Counted from the first letter of the stretch, positions 17,797 to 26,225 are shown. The stretch: 64,000 nucleotides of DNA from Streptomyces sp. WAC05374 (GCF_004353505.1 NZ_SMNQ01000017.1:62001-126000); one strand, 5' to 3'. The notes: generated by a model not told the origin, from the sequence alone. Translations and numbers: made by a program.

Positions 17797-19023
17797 TCAC
17801 CGGACGGCCGCGTCCGCGCACGCCAGCCGGAACGTCGTCCAGCGCACCCCGTCCGGCGATATCCCGTACGCGCAGCCCGCGCCGGCCGACCGGAGGTACC
17901 CCAGGCGCCCGCGCGTGACGTAGTGCGTGCCGGGGCCGGCCTCCCGGAAGGTGCGGCCGCCGTCGGTGGTGGCGTACGTGGCACGCTCACCGTGCAGCAC
18001 CAGCCGGCCGCCCGGTCCCGCGACGGCCACCCCCACCAGTGTGCGGGGCTCACCGCTCGCCGGGCCGCTCGTCCACACACGGGTCCAGGTGCGGCCGCCG
18101 TCCAGGGAGCGGTGCAGTGCCCGCAGCGGGTTCTTGGTCTGCTCCACGCCCCGCACCTCGCCGGTCTCGGCGGCGTACACCGCGTCCGGGGCGACCGAGA
18201 CCGCGACCCGCCACGCGGCGTCGGCGGACGGGCCGGGCAGCCGGCTCACCGTCCACGTCCGGCCCGCGTCCCGCGAGACGGCGACCGCGGTGCGGCCCGA
18301 GCCGGGGTCGACGCCCGACACCCACCAGGACCCGTCCGGCTCAGGATGGGCCGCGGGCGCCGGATGCCCGCCCAGCCGCGGCTCCCGCGCCAGGAACCGG
18401 GCCTTGCCGTCCCGGGGCGAGACCACCACCAGCCGTGGCCGGTCGCACTCCTGGGCCCGCGGGCCGGCCGGGCCCGGACACTGCGCCGAGAGCGCCGCGC
18501 CCTCCGGTATGACGCCGACCGTGCCGGCAGCCCGGAGGTCGCCCGCCTTCCAGGACCGGCCGCCGTCGGCGGTGAACCATGTGCGCGACGGGTGCCGCTC
18601 GCTCGCCTCCCGTATCAGCGCCCGGCCCCGGCCCAGCACCACGAGCTCCGCGCTCACGCCCACGGTGCCGTGCACCTCCGGCAGCGGGGAGGCGCGCAAA
18701 GCCCAGCGGGGCGCGCCCCTGTCGAGGACCGCGACGTGCTGGCGGCAGAAGCCGTTCTCGGGTGTCACCTCGTCCTCCACGCACTGCGCGAGCAGGGCGA
18801 AGCCGCTGCCGTCGGCGGCGAAGCCGAGGTCGTACGCCTGGCCCGGCAGCCCGGGGGAGGACGGTATGCGCGGCAGGGGGGCCGGGGACCCGGGCGCCGA
18901 CGGCGCGGACGACCGGGGCGCCGCCGGAGACGGCCGGCCCGGCCCCTGATCCGTACAGCCTGCTGCCGGCAGTAACGTGGCGAGCGCCACCACCGTCCCG
19001 ATCACGCGTGCACACCAGCGCAT
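17797..19023 (-). CDS. Secreted lipoprotein with BNR/sialidase-like beta-propeller
   Basis: A 408-residue protein with a lipobox (LLPAAGC, Cys at about 23) followed by a Pro/Ser/Ala linker. The remainder contains repeated Asp-box-like motifs such as SRDAGRTWTV, SLDGGRTWTRV, TTDGGRTFRE and TADGGRSWKA, which mark a beta-propeller of the BNR/YCF48 type. No catalytic sialidase residues can be assigned with confidence, so this is probably a binding or structural propeller on the outer face of the membrane. A GGGGAG precedes ATG 19023. Its stop codon is 7 bp from the tipA -35 box. Confidence 0.82.
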   Translation of the reverse strand: MRWCARVIGTVVALATLLPAAGCTDQGPGRPSPAAPRSSAPSAPGSPAPLPRIPSSPGLPGQAYDLGFAADGSGFALLAQCVEDEVTPENGFCRQHVAVLDRGAPRWALRASPLPEVHGTVGVSAELVVLGRGRALIREASERHPSRTWFTADGGRSWKAGDLRAAGTVGVIPEGAALSAQCPGPAGPRAQECDRPRLVVVSPRDGKARFLAREPRLGGHPAPAAHPEPDGSWWVSGVDPGSGRTAVAVSRDAGRTWTVSRLPGPSADAAWRVAVSVAPDAVYAAETGEVRGVEQTKNPLRALHRSLDGGRTWTRVWTSGPASGEPRTLVGVAVAGPGGRLVLHGERATYATTDGGRTFREAGPGTHYVTRGRLGYLRSAGAGCAYGISPDGVRWTTFRLACADAAVR

Positions 19024-19117
19024 GGAGCTCCCCCTGCCCTCGGGCCGGTTCGCGGCGAACCGTGCTGCTTCGGATACACCGCGAACCGCCGTCAGGTTCC
19101 CACTCCGCGCGCCCGAT

Positions 19118-19942
19118 TCAGCGGCTCAGCCGCCCGAACCTCCGTACCGCCAGCGGGAAGAACACCGCGAGCAGCGCCAGCGGCCACGCCACCGCCAGCA
19201 GTTCCGCGTGCTCGGCCGCCCACGACGACCCCGCGGCCTGGGCGATCCCCGGCGGGCCGACCAGGTCGCGCACCGCCGTCGCGGTCGCCGACAGCGGGTT
19301 CCACTCGACCACCGAGCCCAGCCAGCCCGGCATCGCGCCGGGTGCGGCGAACGCGTTGGAGAGGAACCCGACCGGCCAGACGAGGATCTGCACCGCCTGC
19401 ACCAGCTCCGGCCGGCCCGCCACCATCGCGAGGTGGATGCCGATCCACAGCATCGCGAACCGCAGCAGCAACAGCAGTCCCACCGCCGTCAGGAACGCCC
19501 CGAACCCGCCGTGCGCCCGCCAGCCGATGGCGTACCCGACACCGATCATCACGGTGAGGGAGAGCACCGACTGGAGCATGTCGGCGACCGACCGCCCCAC
19601 CAGGACCGCGCCGTTGGTCATGGGCATCGACCGGAAGCGGTCGATGACCCCCTTGTTGAGGTCCTGCGTGACCGCCAGCAGGGTCGCCTCCAGCCCGAAG
19701 GCCATGGTCAGCGCGAACATGCCGGGGATGAGGTAGTCGATGTACTCGCCCTCGACGCCGCGCCCGCCGCCGATGAGGTACCCGAACATCAGCAGCATCA
19801 TCACCGGGAAGGCCAGGCCGACGACGACCTGCACCGGTTCCCGGGCCCAGTGGGCCAGTTCGCGCCGGGTGATGGTCCAGGAGTCGGCGACCGCCCACCC
19901 GATCCGGCCCATGCCCACCGCCGTACCCGTGTCCGCGCTCAT
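19118..19942 (-). CDS. ABC-2 type transporter permease (DrrB-like)
   Basis: A 274-residue membrane protein with six hydrophobic segments and the ABC-2 family signature around IPGMFALTMAFGLEATLLAVTQDLNKGVIDRFRSMPM, here described across two adjacent helices. It would form the membrane channel for the ATPase encoded just upstream. The start ATG 19942 overlaps the ATPase stop by 4 nt (ATGA), so the two are translationally coupled. The DrrA/DrrB group exports drugs or lipids; the substrate here is unknown. Confidence 0.9.
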   Translation of the reverse strand: MSADTGTAVGMGRIGWAVADSWTITRRELAHWAREPVQVVVGLAFPVMMLLMFGYLIGGGRGVEGEYIDYLIPGMFALTMAFGLEATLLAVTQDLNKGVIDRFRSMPMTNGAVLVGRSVADMLQSVLSLTVMIGVGYAIGWRAHGGFGAFLTAVGLLLLLRFAMLWIGIHLAMVAGRPELVQAVQILVWPVGFLSNAFAAPGAMPGWLGSVVEWNPLSATATAVRDLVGPPGIAQAAGSSWAAEHAELLAVAWPLALLAVFFPLAVRRFGRLSR

Positions 19943-20877
19943 ACCGCCACCGCCTCCTTCGGCTCGCCCGTCAGGTGCAGGAAGACCTCGTCCAGCGTCG
20001 GCCGCCGCACCGCGATGTCCTCCGCCTCGATCCCGGCCGACTCCAGGTCCCGTACGACCCGGGTCAGCGCGGCCATCCGGTCCGCGACCGGGGCGCTGAC
20101 GAGCCGCCGGTCCTCGTCCACGTCGGCGCCCGGCACGAGCGCGGCCGCGGCGGCCAGGTGCCGTGCGTCGCGTACGACGATGTCGATCCGGTCGCCGCCG
20201 ACCTTGCCCTTCAGCTCGTCCGCCGTTCCGTCGGCGATGACCCGGCCCCGGTCGACCACCGAGATCCGGTCAGCGAGCTGGTCGGCCTCCTCCAGGTACT
20301 GCGTGGTGAGCAGGACGGTCGTACCGCCGCCCACCAGCGTCCGGACGGACGCCCACACCTCGGCGCGGCCCCGCGGGTCGAGCCCGGTCGTCGGCTCGTC
20401 CAGGAACAGCACCTCGGGATCGGTGATCAGCGAGGCGGCCAGGTCCAGCCGCCGCCGCATGCCTCCGCTGAACTGCTTGACCGCCTTGCGGCCGGTGTCG
20501 GTGAGCCCGAACCGCTCCAGCAGCTCGTCCGCCCGCGCGCCCGCCCGCCGTGCGCCCAGGTGGTGGAGGCGGCCGAACATCTCCAGGTTCTGCCGCCCGC
20601 TGAGTCCCTCGTCCAGCGCCGCGTGCTGGCCGAGCAGCCCGATCCGCCGCCGCACCTCGTCCGCGTGGGTCCGTACGTCGAACCCGGCCACCCGCACCGA
20701 GCCCTCGTCGTGCCGCAGCAGCGTGGCCAGGACCCGCACCGTGGTGGTCTTGCCGGCGCCGTTCGGCCCCAGCACGCCGTGCACCGTGCCCCGGCCGACC
20801 ACCAGGTCCAGCCCGTCCAGGGCCTGCTTCTCGCCGTACCGCTTCCGCGCGCCCTCGACGACGATCGCGTCCGTCAT
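19939..20877 (-). CDS. ABC transporter ATP-binding protein (DrrA-like)
   Basis: A 312-residue daunorubicin-resistance-type ATPase. Walker A is GPNGAGKTTTVR, signature FSGGMRRRLDLA and Walker B VLFLDEPTTGLDP, with a DrrA-type C-terminal extension. I chose ATG 20877, preceded by GGGAGG; the open frame continues to 20901. It forms an operon with the permease. Two operator-like palindromes lie immediately upstream, and a divergent-looking arrangement is not needed because the PadR gene upstream is on the same strand. Confidence 0.93.
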   Translation of the reverse strand: MTDAIVVEGARKRYGEKQALDGLDLVVGRGTVHGVLGPNGAGKTTTVRVLATLLRHDEGSVRVAGFDVRTHADEVRRRIGLLGQHAALDEGLSGRQNLEMFGRLHHLGARRAGARADELLERFGLTDTGRKAVKQFSGGMRRRLDLAASLITDPEVLFLDEPTTGLDPRGRAEVWASVRTLVGGGTTVLLTTQYLEEADQLADRISVVDRGRVIADGTADELKGKVGGDRIDIVVRDARHLAAAAALVPGADVDEDRRLVSAPVADRMAALTRVVRDLESAGIEAEDIAVRRPTLDEVFLHLTGEPKEAVAV

Positions 20878-20894
20878 GCACCCTCCCAACCCGG

Positions 20895-20910
20895 TAGTCA
20901 AACTTGACTA
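20895..20910. promoter_or_regulatory. Operator-like palindrome 1 upstream of ABC exporter
   Basis: A perfect 16-bp inverted repeat, TAGTCAA-AC-TTGACTA, 18 bp upstream of the ATPase start. It shares the core GTCAA-N2-TTGAC with the site in front of the PadR gene, so it is the likely PadR binding site. Confidence 0.75.
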
Positions 20911-20939
20911 CGCTTTCACATTACGACGTCCGAGCGGAT

Positions 20940-20955
20940 TAGTCAAACTTGATTA
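20940..20955. promoter_or_regulatory. Operator-like palindrome 2 upstream of ABC exporter
   Basis: TAGTCAA-AC-TTGATTA, a second copy with one mismatch, 45 bp (about four helical turns) from the first copy. The spacing suits cooperative binding on one DNA face. Confidence 0.7.
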
Positions 20956-21002
20956 GCCCGTGGGCCCGAAAGGCCTTCCGGAACCGTGCCTACCGCGGGC
21001 GC

Positions 21003-21629
21003 CTACTCCGGCGCACCCGTCGCGTACGGGTTCTCCTGGCCCTCCGCCAGCACACCCACGAAGGGCTCGCCCTCGCCCGCGAACGTGTACGCCCCGCGCT
21101 CGATGCGCTCGATCAGTCCGCGCGTCCACGCGGCCCCGGCGTCGGCCGAGTGCACCCACATGTTCATGATCTCGCCGATGTGGCCGAGCGACTCCGGTCC
21201 CGCCTCGGGCGTGTAGTAGTCGGTGACGCCCGCGCGCCACCGCTCCAGCCCCTCGATCCGCCGCTTCAGCAGCGCGACGGCCTCCTCGCGCGGCAGGTCG
21301 ACGATGAAGCCGACCCCCGCCGACAGGACGTCCATCCTCTGGTCGTGGGCCGTCAGCGCCTCGCGCAGCAGCGCGAAGTACTCCTCGTTGCCCTTGTCGG
21401 TGATCTCGTACTCGGTGCGCGGCGGCCCGCCGGCCGTGCTGGGCGCGATCTCGTAGGCGTGCAGCAGCCCCTGCTTGGCCATCTGCTTGAGCGCGTGGTA
21501 GATCGAACCCGGTTTGGCGTTGGACCACTCGTGCGCGCCCCAGAACTCCAGGTCGTTGCGGACCTGGTAGCCGTGCGCCCGCCCGTGCTGGCGCACCGCA
21601 CCCAGAACCAGCAGCCGGATCGCTGACAT
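21003..21629 (-). CDS. PadR family transcriptional regulator
   Basis: A 208-residue protein. The N-terminal winged helix has the PadR pattern (LLVLGAVRQHGRAHGYQVRNDL, then GSIYHALKQMAKQGLL and RTEYEITDKGNEEYF). The C-terminal half is helical and probably mediates dimerisation. The start is given as ATG 21629 (MSAIRLL); in-frame GTGs at 21632 and upstream are possible. It lies directly upstream of the ABC exporter operon on the same strand and probably represses it. Confidence 0.88.
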   Translation of the reverse strand: MSAIRLLVLGAVRQHGRAHGYQVRNDLEFWGAHEWSNAKPGSIYHALKQMAKQGLLHAYEIAPSTAGGPPRTEYEITDKGNEEYFALLREALTAHDQRMDVLSAGVGFIVDLPREEAVALLKRRIEGLERWRAGVTDYYTPEAGPESLGHIGEIMNMWVHSADAGAAWTRGLIERIERGAYTFAGEGEPFVGVLAEGQENPYATGAPE

Positions 21630-21646
21630 CACCTCACGCACCCTTC

Positions 21647-21662
21647 TGGTCAATTTTGACCA
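21647..21662. promoter_or_regulatory. PadR operator-like palindrome upstream of padR
   Basis: TGGTCAAT-TTTGACCA, with the same GTCAA-N2-TTGAC core as the two sites in front of the exporter, 18 bp upstream of the PadR start. It suggests autoregulation. Confidence 0.7.
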
Positions 21663-21780
21663 GGGTACGCACGGGACGCTCGGCTCCCGACGGAGCGGGC
21701 CGGACGGCCGGACGGCCGCCGGCTCCACCCGCCGGCTCCACCCCTCCGGCGGCGGCGTGCGGGAGCCGGCCGCCGGCCGC

Positions 21781-22344
21781 TCAGTCCTGGCCGCCCGGCC
21801 CTTCCTGTCCGGCCTGCTCCAGGGCGATCAGCTCGAAGGAGGTCTTCCCGTCCAGGGACTCCCGGATGACGTCGGCGTGGCCGGCGTGCCGGGCCATCTC
21901 CTGCACCAGGTGCATCCCCATCCAGCGCACGGAGACCCGGCCGCCCTTCGGGAACCACGGCGCCTCGGGCAGCGGGAAGGTGTCGTCCAGGCTGGGCGCG
22001 GAGCGGAAGAACTCCTCGGTCTCCTTGACCACCCCCTCCCAGAACGCCAGCACCTCCTGGAGGGACTCCCCCTCCACCAGCCGGAAGCCCTCTTCCCAGG
22101 TGTCCCGGCTGCGCTGCCGCTCGTTCGGCCGCTGCTGCGCCAGCCGCAGCCAGTTCAGCTCCACCTCGGCGACGTGCTTGACCAGTCCGGACAGCGACAG
22201 CCCGCTGGCGCTGGGCCGCGACGCCGCCTGCTCCGCGGTCAGCCCCACAAGGGCCCGGCGCAGCGCGCCGCGCTGGGCCTCGATGAAGGACAGCAGCGCG
22301 CCGCGCTCGTCGCCGTGCGCCTCCGCGGGAACAAGGGTGACCAT
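21781..22344 (-). CDS. DinB family protein (DUF664)
   Basis: A 187-residue four-helix-bundle protein of the DinB/DUF664 superfamily. The metal-binding histidine pattern appears as VKHVAEVELNWL and MHLVQEMARHAGHADVIRE. Members include thiol-dependent S-transferases that use mycothiol or bacillithiol, but many are uncharacterised; the reaction here is unknown. I chose ATG 22344 (MVTLVPAEAHGDE) with AAAGG upstream; the frame is open to 22392. Confidence 0.85.
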   Translation of the reverse strand: MVTLVPAEAHGDERGALLSFIEAQRGALRRALVGLTAEQAASRPSASGLSLSGLVKHVAEVELNWLRLAQQRPNERQRSRDTWEEGFRLVEGESLQEVLAFWEGVVKETEEFFRSAPSLDDTFPLPEAPWFPKGGRVSVRWMGMHLVQEMARHAGHADVIRESLDGKTSFELIALEQAGQEGPGGQD

Positions 22345-22483
22345 GACCGTCCGCCTTTCGCCGGTTTTCCGGGCTCTTTCGACACCGCACACGCTACGGA
22401 GGCTTGCGGTCAGATGCTGTCCTCAATCGGCCGGATTCCGCGAACGGGTCTCCGACCGGACGCGGGGACGCGGCCTGCGTGGC

Positions 22484-23941
22484 CTAGAAAGGGAAGCGGC
22501 TGCGGCCGTGCTGGATGGAGATCCACTTGTAGGTGGTGAAGGCGTCCACCGTCGACTCCCCGTTCAGCCGCCCGACGCCCGAGTGCTTCTCGCCGCCGAA
22601 CGGCACGATCGGCTCGTCGTGGACGGTGCCGTCATTGATGTGGATCATCCCGGTGTGGATGCGCTGGGCGATCCGTACGCCGCGCTCCACGTCACCCGTG
22701 TGCACGGCGCCGCTGAGCCCGTACGGGGTGTCGTTGGCGATCCGTACCGCCTCGTCCTCACCGTCGAAGGGGATGAGCATGACGACGGGGCCGAAGATCT
22801 CCTGGCCCAGGACCGGGGAGTCGGCCGGCACGTCGGCCAGCACGGTCGGGGACACGACGTTGCCCTCGGCGGCGCCCCGCACCAGGGCCGTCGCGCCCGA
22901 GCCGACCGTCTGCTCGACGAGCGTGGTGACGGCCTCGGCCTGGGAGGCGTTGATGAGCGGGCCGATGTGCGTGGCGGGGTCGGCGGGGTCACCGGCCCTG
23001 AGGGTGCGCACCTTGGCGACGAACTTCTCGGTGAACTCCCGCTCCACGGCACGGTCCACGAGCACCCGGTTGGCGGCCATGCACACCTGCCCCTGGTGCA
23101 CGAACCGGCTGAAGACGGCCGCGTCGACCGCGTAGTCGACGTCCGCGTCGTCCAGCACGATGAGGGCGCTGTTGCCGCCCAGCTCCAGGACGGACCGCTT
23201 GAAGTTCGCGGCGCAGACGGTGGCGACATGCTTGCCGACCCGGTCGGAGCCGGTGAACGAGATGACCTTGGGCACCGGGTGCTCGATCAGCGCGTCGCCG
23301 ATCTCGGCGATGTCGGTGATCACGACGTTCAGCAGACCGGCCGGCAGACCGGCGTCCTCGAAGATCTTCGCGACCAGGCTGCCGCCGAGGATCGGCGTGT
23401 TCTGGTGGGGCTTCAGCACGACGGCGTTGCCCAGCGCCAGTGCCGGGGCGACCGACTTGATCGACAGCAGGAAGGGGAAGTTGAACGGGCTGATCACGCC
23501 CACGACACCGACCGGCACCCGGTAGAGGCGGTTCTCCTTGCCGTCGACCGGGGAGGGGAGGATGCGGCCCTCGGGCCGGAGGGCGAGGTTGACCGCCTCG
23601 CGCATGAACTCCTTGGCCAGGTGCAGCTCGAAGGCCGCCTTGGTGCGCGTACCGCCGAGCTCGGCGATGATCGCCTCGGTGATCTCGGCCTCGCGCTCCT
23701 CGATGAGCCGCAGCGCCCGCTCGAAAACAGCGCGGCGCGTGTACGGATTGGTGTCCGCCCACGCGCGCTGTGCCCGCTCCGCCGCCCGGTACGCCTGGTC
23801 TATCTCCTCGACCGTGGCCACGGTTATGGAGGCGAGCTTCTCCTCGTTGTACGGGTTGAAGTCGATGATGTCCCACGAGCCGCCGCCGGCCCGCCACTCA
23901 CCGTCTATGTACTGCTGGGCCAGGTCTGTGAAGTAGGACAT
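22484..23941 (-). CDS. Aldehyde dehydrogenase family protein (benzaldehyde/vanillin dehydrogenase-like)
   Basis: A 485-residue NAD(P)-dependent aldehyde dehydrogenase. Recognisable motifs are GVVGVISPFNFPFLLS, the cofactor loop VISFTGSDRVGKHV, the catalytic Glu in LELGGNSALIVLDDAD, the nucleophile Cys in HQGQVCMAANR, and EIFGPVVMLIPF. It most resembles the group that oxidises aromatic aldehydes. GGGAAGG precedes ATG 23941. A 20-bp inverted repeat lies about 70 bp upstream and a 12-bp direct repeat (23949-23960, 23961-23972) overlaps the leader. Confidence 0.93.
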   Translation of the reverse strand: MSYFTDLAQQYIDGEWRAGGGSWDIIDFNPYNEEKLASITVATVEEIDQAYRAAERAQRAWADTNPYTRRAVFERALRLIEEREAEITEAIIAELGGTRTKAAFELHLAKEFMREAVNLALRPEGRILPSPVDGKENRLYRVPVGVVGVISPFNFPFLLSIKSVAPALALGNAVVLKPHQNTPILGGSLVAKIFEDAGLPAGLLNVVITDIAEIGDALIEHPVPKVISFTGSDRVGKHVATVCAANFKRSVLELGGNSALIVLDDADVDYAVDAAVFSRFVHQGQVCMAANRVLVDRAVEREFTEKFVAKVRTLRAGDPADPATHIGPLINASQAEAVTTLVEQTVGSGATALVRGAAEGNVVSPTVLADVPADSPVLGQEIFGPVVMLIPFDGEDEAVRIANDTPYGLSGAVHTGDVERGVRIAQRIHTGMIHINDGTVHDEPIVPFGGEKHSGVGRLNGESTVDAFTTYKWISIQHGRSRFPF

Positions 23942-24010
23942 GCCTTCCCTTCCCGAGGGTCTTCCCGAGGGTCAGCTCGAGGGCGCGCACCGCGATCATG
24001 ACTCGTGACA

Positions 24011-24030
24011 TGACGTTTGATGGAACGTCA
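24011..24030. promoter_or_regulatory. Inverted repeat upstream of aldehyde dehydrogenase
   Basis: TGACGTT (24011-24017) and AACGTCA (24024-24030) form a perfect 7-bp inverted repeat with a 6-bp spacer in the only space available for the dehydrogenase promoter. It is a candidate repressor site. Confidence 0.5.
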
Positions 24031-24043
24031 TCCTACTGATGAG

Positions 24044-24907
24044 TCAGGTGAGTTGGAGGAGACCTCGGAGAAGGTCGCGGCTTTCCTCGGGGCCCGGGCT
24101 GTCCTGGTGCAGCCGCCCCATCACACGCTCGTACTGCGCCACGTCCTCGCGCTTGTCGAGGTAGAGGGCGCTCGTGAGCTGCTCGAGGTAGACGATGTCG
24201 GAGAGATCGGACTCGGGGAAGCTGAGCATGGTGAAGGCCCCGCTCTCGCCCGCGTGGCCGCCGAAGCTGAAGGGCATGACCTGGAGCGTGACGTTGGGCT
24301 GCTCGGAGACCTCGATGAGGTGCTTGAGCTGGTCGCGCATCACCGCGCGGTCGCCGTACGGGCGGCGCAGGGCGGCCTCGTCGAGGACGGCGTGGAAGTG
24401 CGGCGCCCGCTCGGAGACGAGCACCTTCTGGCGCTCCAGGCGCAGCGCCACCCGCCGGTCGATCTCGGCACGCGGAGCGTCCGGCATGCCCCGGGCGACG
24501 ACGGCGTGCGCGTACGCCTCGGTCTGCAACAGGCCGTGCACGAACTGCACTTCATAGATACGGATCAGGGAGGCCGCGCCCTCCAGGCCGATGTACGTCT
24601 GGAACCAGCCCGGCAGGACGTCTCCGAAACTGTGCCACCACCCGGCCACGTTGGCCTCCCGGGCCAGGCCCAGGAGGGATGCGCGCTCGGTCTCGTCGGT
24701 GACTCCGTACAGCGTGAGCAGGTCCTCGATGTCCCTGGCCTTGAAGCTCACCCTGCCCAACTCCATGCGGCTGATCTTGGATTCGGACGCCCGGATCGAA
24801 TAGCCGGCGGCTTCGCGCGTGATGCCGCGCGACTCGCGCAGCCGCCGCAACTGCGAACCCAGCAGGATGCGCCGCACCACGGAACCGCTCGATTCACTTG
24901 CGGTCAC
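24044..24907 (-). CDS. XRE helix-turn-helix regulator with DUF5753
   Basis: A 287-residue protein of the abundant Streptomyces BldB-partner/AbaA-like family. Residues 10-70 are an XRE helix-turn-helix (LGSQLRRLRESRGITREAAGYSIRASESKISRME), followed by the DUF5753 sensor domain (WFQTYIGLEGAASLIRIYEVQFVHGLLQTEAYA). The start is GTG 24907, set by GGGAGG 9 nt upstream; ATG 24925 lacks a site. Such regulators usually pair with a DUF397 protein, which is present at 25892. Confidence 0.9.
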   Translation of the reverse strand: MTASESSGSVVRRILLGSQLRRLRESRGITREAAGYSIRASESKISRMELGRVSFKARDIEDLLTLYGVTDETERASLLGLAREANVAGWWHSFGDVLPGWFQTYIGLEGAASLIRIYEVQFVHGLLQTEAYAHAVVARGMPDAPRAEIDRRVALRLERQKVLVSERAPHFHAVLDEAALRRPYGDRAVMRDQLKHLIEVSEQPNVTLQVMPFSFGGHAGESGAFTMLSFPESDLSDIVYLEQLTSALYLDKREDVAQYERVMGRLHQDSPGPEESRDLLRGLLQLT

Positions 24908-25235
24908 GTCTCCAACCCTCCCCATCGCTGATGTGTACGACGGAGCACCCCCGAGCTCCGAGACGGCGGATTCTGCCACCAAAACGCTTCATGGCGTACT
25001 CGACCGGTTACGGAAAGACGAAGGCTTGACCGAGCCGTGCCGCCGTGACCAGCCCATGAGGCAAAGTCATGGGCGGAAGATATGGCCAGTAATCGGCACG
25101 GGGAGGGACAGGCCGGGCGCGTGCACGTGCATCTGCCCTTGCATCAGATGGTCCCATTCGGAACCATGGTGCCCGCGCACCTGCGTAGTCGTTCGTGTTG
25201 TAGCACCACAGCCGCGAATCCCGGGAGTGCCTCGC
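24908..25235. other. Divergent intergenic region, 328 bp
   Basis: No gene is supported here. It contains both promoters of the divergent HTH and ATPase genes, the 15-bp element at 25118-25132, and a GGGAG eight nt before ATG 25236. The frame reading into the ATPase from 24819 is open but has no ribosome binding site. Confidence 0.7.
25118..25132 (+). promoter_or_regulatory. Shared 15-bp element, copy A (upstream of ATPase gene)
   Basis: CGCGTGCACGTGCAT, containing the palindrome TGCACGTGCA, 103 bp upstream of ATG 25236. An identical copy in the same orientation relative to its gene lies upstream of the DUF397 gene. It is a candidate binding site for the neighbouring HTH regulator. Confidence 0.65.
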
Positions 25236-25745
25236 ATGGGGACGAATGGATCGACCATGCTCGAGCCTTTAAGGCAGGGGCTTCCGCCGATCGATGCCGC
25301 TTCCGTCTCCAGTTCCGCCTCGTGCGCACTGCCCGCCCGCTATGAAGCGGTGCGCGGCGCGCGGAAGTTCACCAGCACGACGCTCGCCCAGTGGGACCTC
25401 ACCGACCGGTTCGACGATGTCGCGCTGGTGGTGTCCGAACTCGTCACGAACGCGCTCCGGCACGCCCTGCCCGCCGACACGCCCCGCGAGTGCCCGCACG
25501 ACCCGCCCGTACGGCTGCACCTGATGCGCTGGGCGAGCCGGCTGGTGTGCGCGGTCCGCGACCCGAGTCCGGACAGCCCCGCGACGCGCGAGTCGGAGGA
25601 GGACTTCTCGGCGGAGTCGGGACGCGGGCTGTTCCTGGTCGAGTCCTTCAGCGACAGTTGGGGATGGCACCCGCTGGCCGGCACGCTGCACGGCAAGGTG
25701 GTCTGGGCGCTGTTCCGCCTGTCGGACACGCCCCAGGAGCCGTGA
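25236..25745 (+). CDS. ATP-binding protein, RsbW-like HATPase_c_2 family
   Basis: A 169-residue stand-alone histidine-kinase-type ATPase domain related to anti-sigma factors SpoIIAB/RsbW. The N box is VALVVSELVTNALRHALP and the G box SGRGLFLVESFSDSWGW. Such proteins in Streptomyces bind sigma factors or anti-anti-sigma factors, or accompany DUF5753/DUF397 systems. ATG 25236 is preceded by GGGAG at 8-nt spacing. It is flanked by its usual partners on both sides. Confidence 0.9.
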   Translation: MGTNGSTMLEPLRQGLPPIDAASVSSSASCALPARYEAVRGARKFTSTTLAQWDLTDRFDDVALVVSELVTNALRHALPADTPRECPHDPPVRLHLMRWASRLVCAVRDPSPDSPATRESEEDFSAESGRGLFLVESFSDSWGWHPLAGTLHGKVVWALFRLSDTPQEP

Positions 25746-25840
25746 GCCGGTAACGCCGGCGGTCCGGCCGGACGCCACGGGGACGGCCGGAGGCCACGGG
25801 GACGGCTCGGGCCGCCTGCCCCGCCGCACCACACGTCGCA

Positions 25841-25865
25841 GGGCGCCACCGCTCGGGTGGCGCCC
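25841..25865. terminator. Hairpin between convergent ATPase and DUF397 genes
   Basis: A perfect 10-bp inverted repeat (25841-25850 with 25856-25865), five-nt loop, placed so that it can serve both converging genes. Confidence 0.65.
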
Positions 25866-25891
25866 GCGCGCGTGTACGGGGGTGACGCGCC

Positions 25892-26131
25892 TCAGCCGGC
25901 GATCAGGTGGTCGAACTCGCCGTCCTTCACGCCCAGCAGCAGGGCCTCTATCTCGGCCGGCGTGTACACCAGGGCCGGTCCGTCGGGATGCCGGGAGTTG
26001 CGTACGGCCACATGACCGCCGGGCAGCTTGGCGAACTCCACGCACGACCCCTGCGAGTTGCTGTGCCTGCTCTTCTGCCATACGACGCCGCGAAGCTCCG
26101 TGGCCGCCATGCCGTTGTACACGTGGTGCAC
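25892..26131 (-). CDS. DUF397 domain protein
   Basis: A 79-residue protein typical of the DUF397 family: VVWQKSRHSNSQGSCVEFA, then HVAVRNSRHPDGPALVYTPAE and a C-terminal GVKDGEFDHLI. DUF397 proteins act with DUF5753 HTH regulators in developmental control (for example the WhiJ-type loci). I chose GTG 26131 because GGGGAG lies 6 nt upstream; the later ATG 26110 and the earlier ATGs at 26152 and 26179 lack sites. Confidence 0.88.
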   Translation of the reverse strand: MHHVYNGMAATELRGVVWQKSRHSNSQGSCVEFAKLPGGHVAVRNSRHPDGPALVYTPAEIEALLLGVKDGEFDHLIAG

Positions 26132-26210
26132 AGGACGCTCCCCGAGATACATGATGCAGGTGTCAACTATCGGGATCATAGCGTCGATTCGCGTGCAGAC
26201 GCGCGTGCAA

Positions 26211-26225
26211 ATGCACGTGCACGCG
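26211..26225 (-). promoter_or_regulatory. Shared 15-bp element, copy B (upstream of DUF397 gene)
   Basis: The reverse complement of the element at 25118-25132, identical over all 15 bp and followed on the minus strand by TTGC against CTGC in copy A. It lies 80 bp upstream of the DUF397 start, in the same orientation relative to the gene as copy A. Confidence 0.65.
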
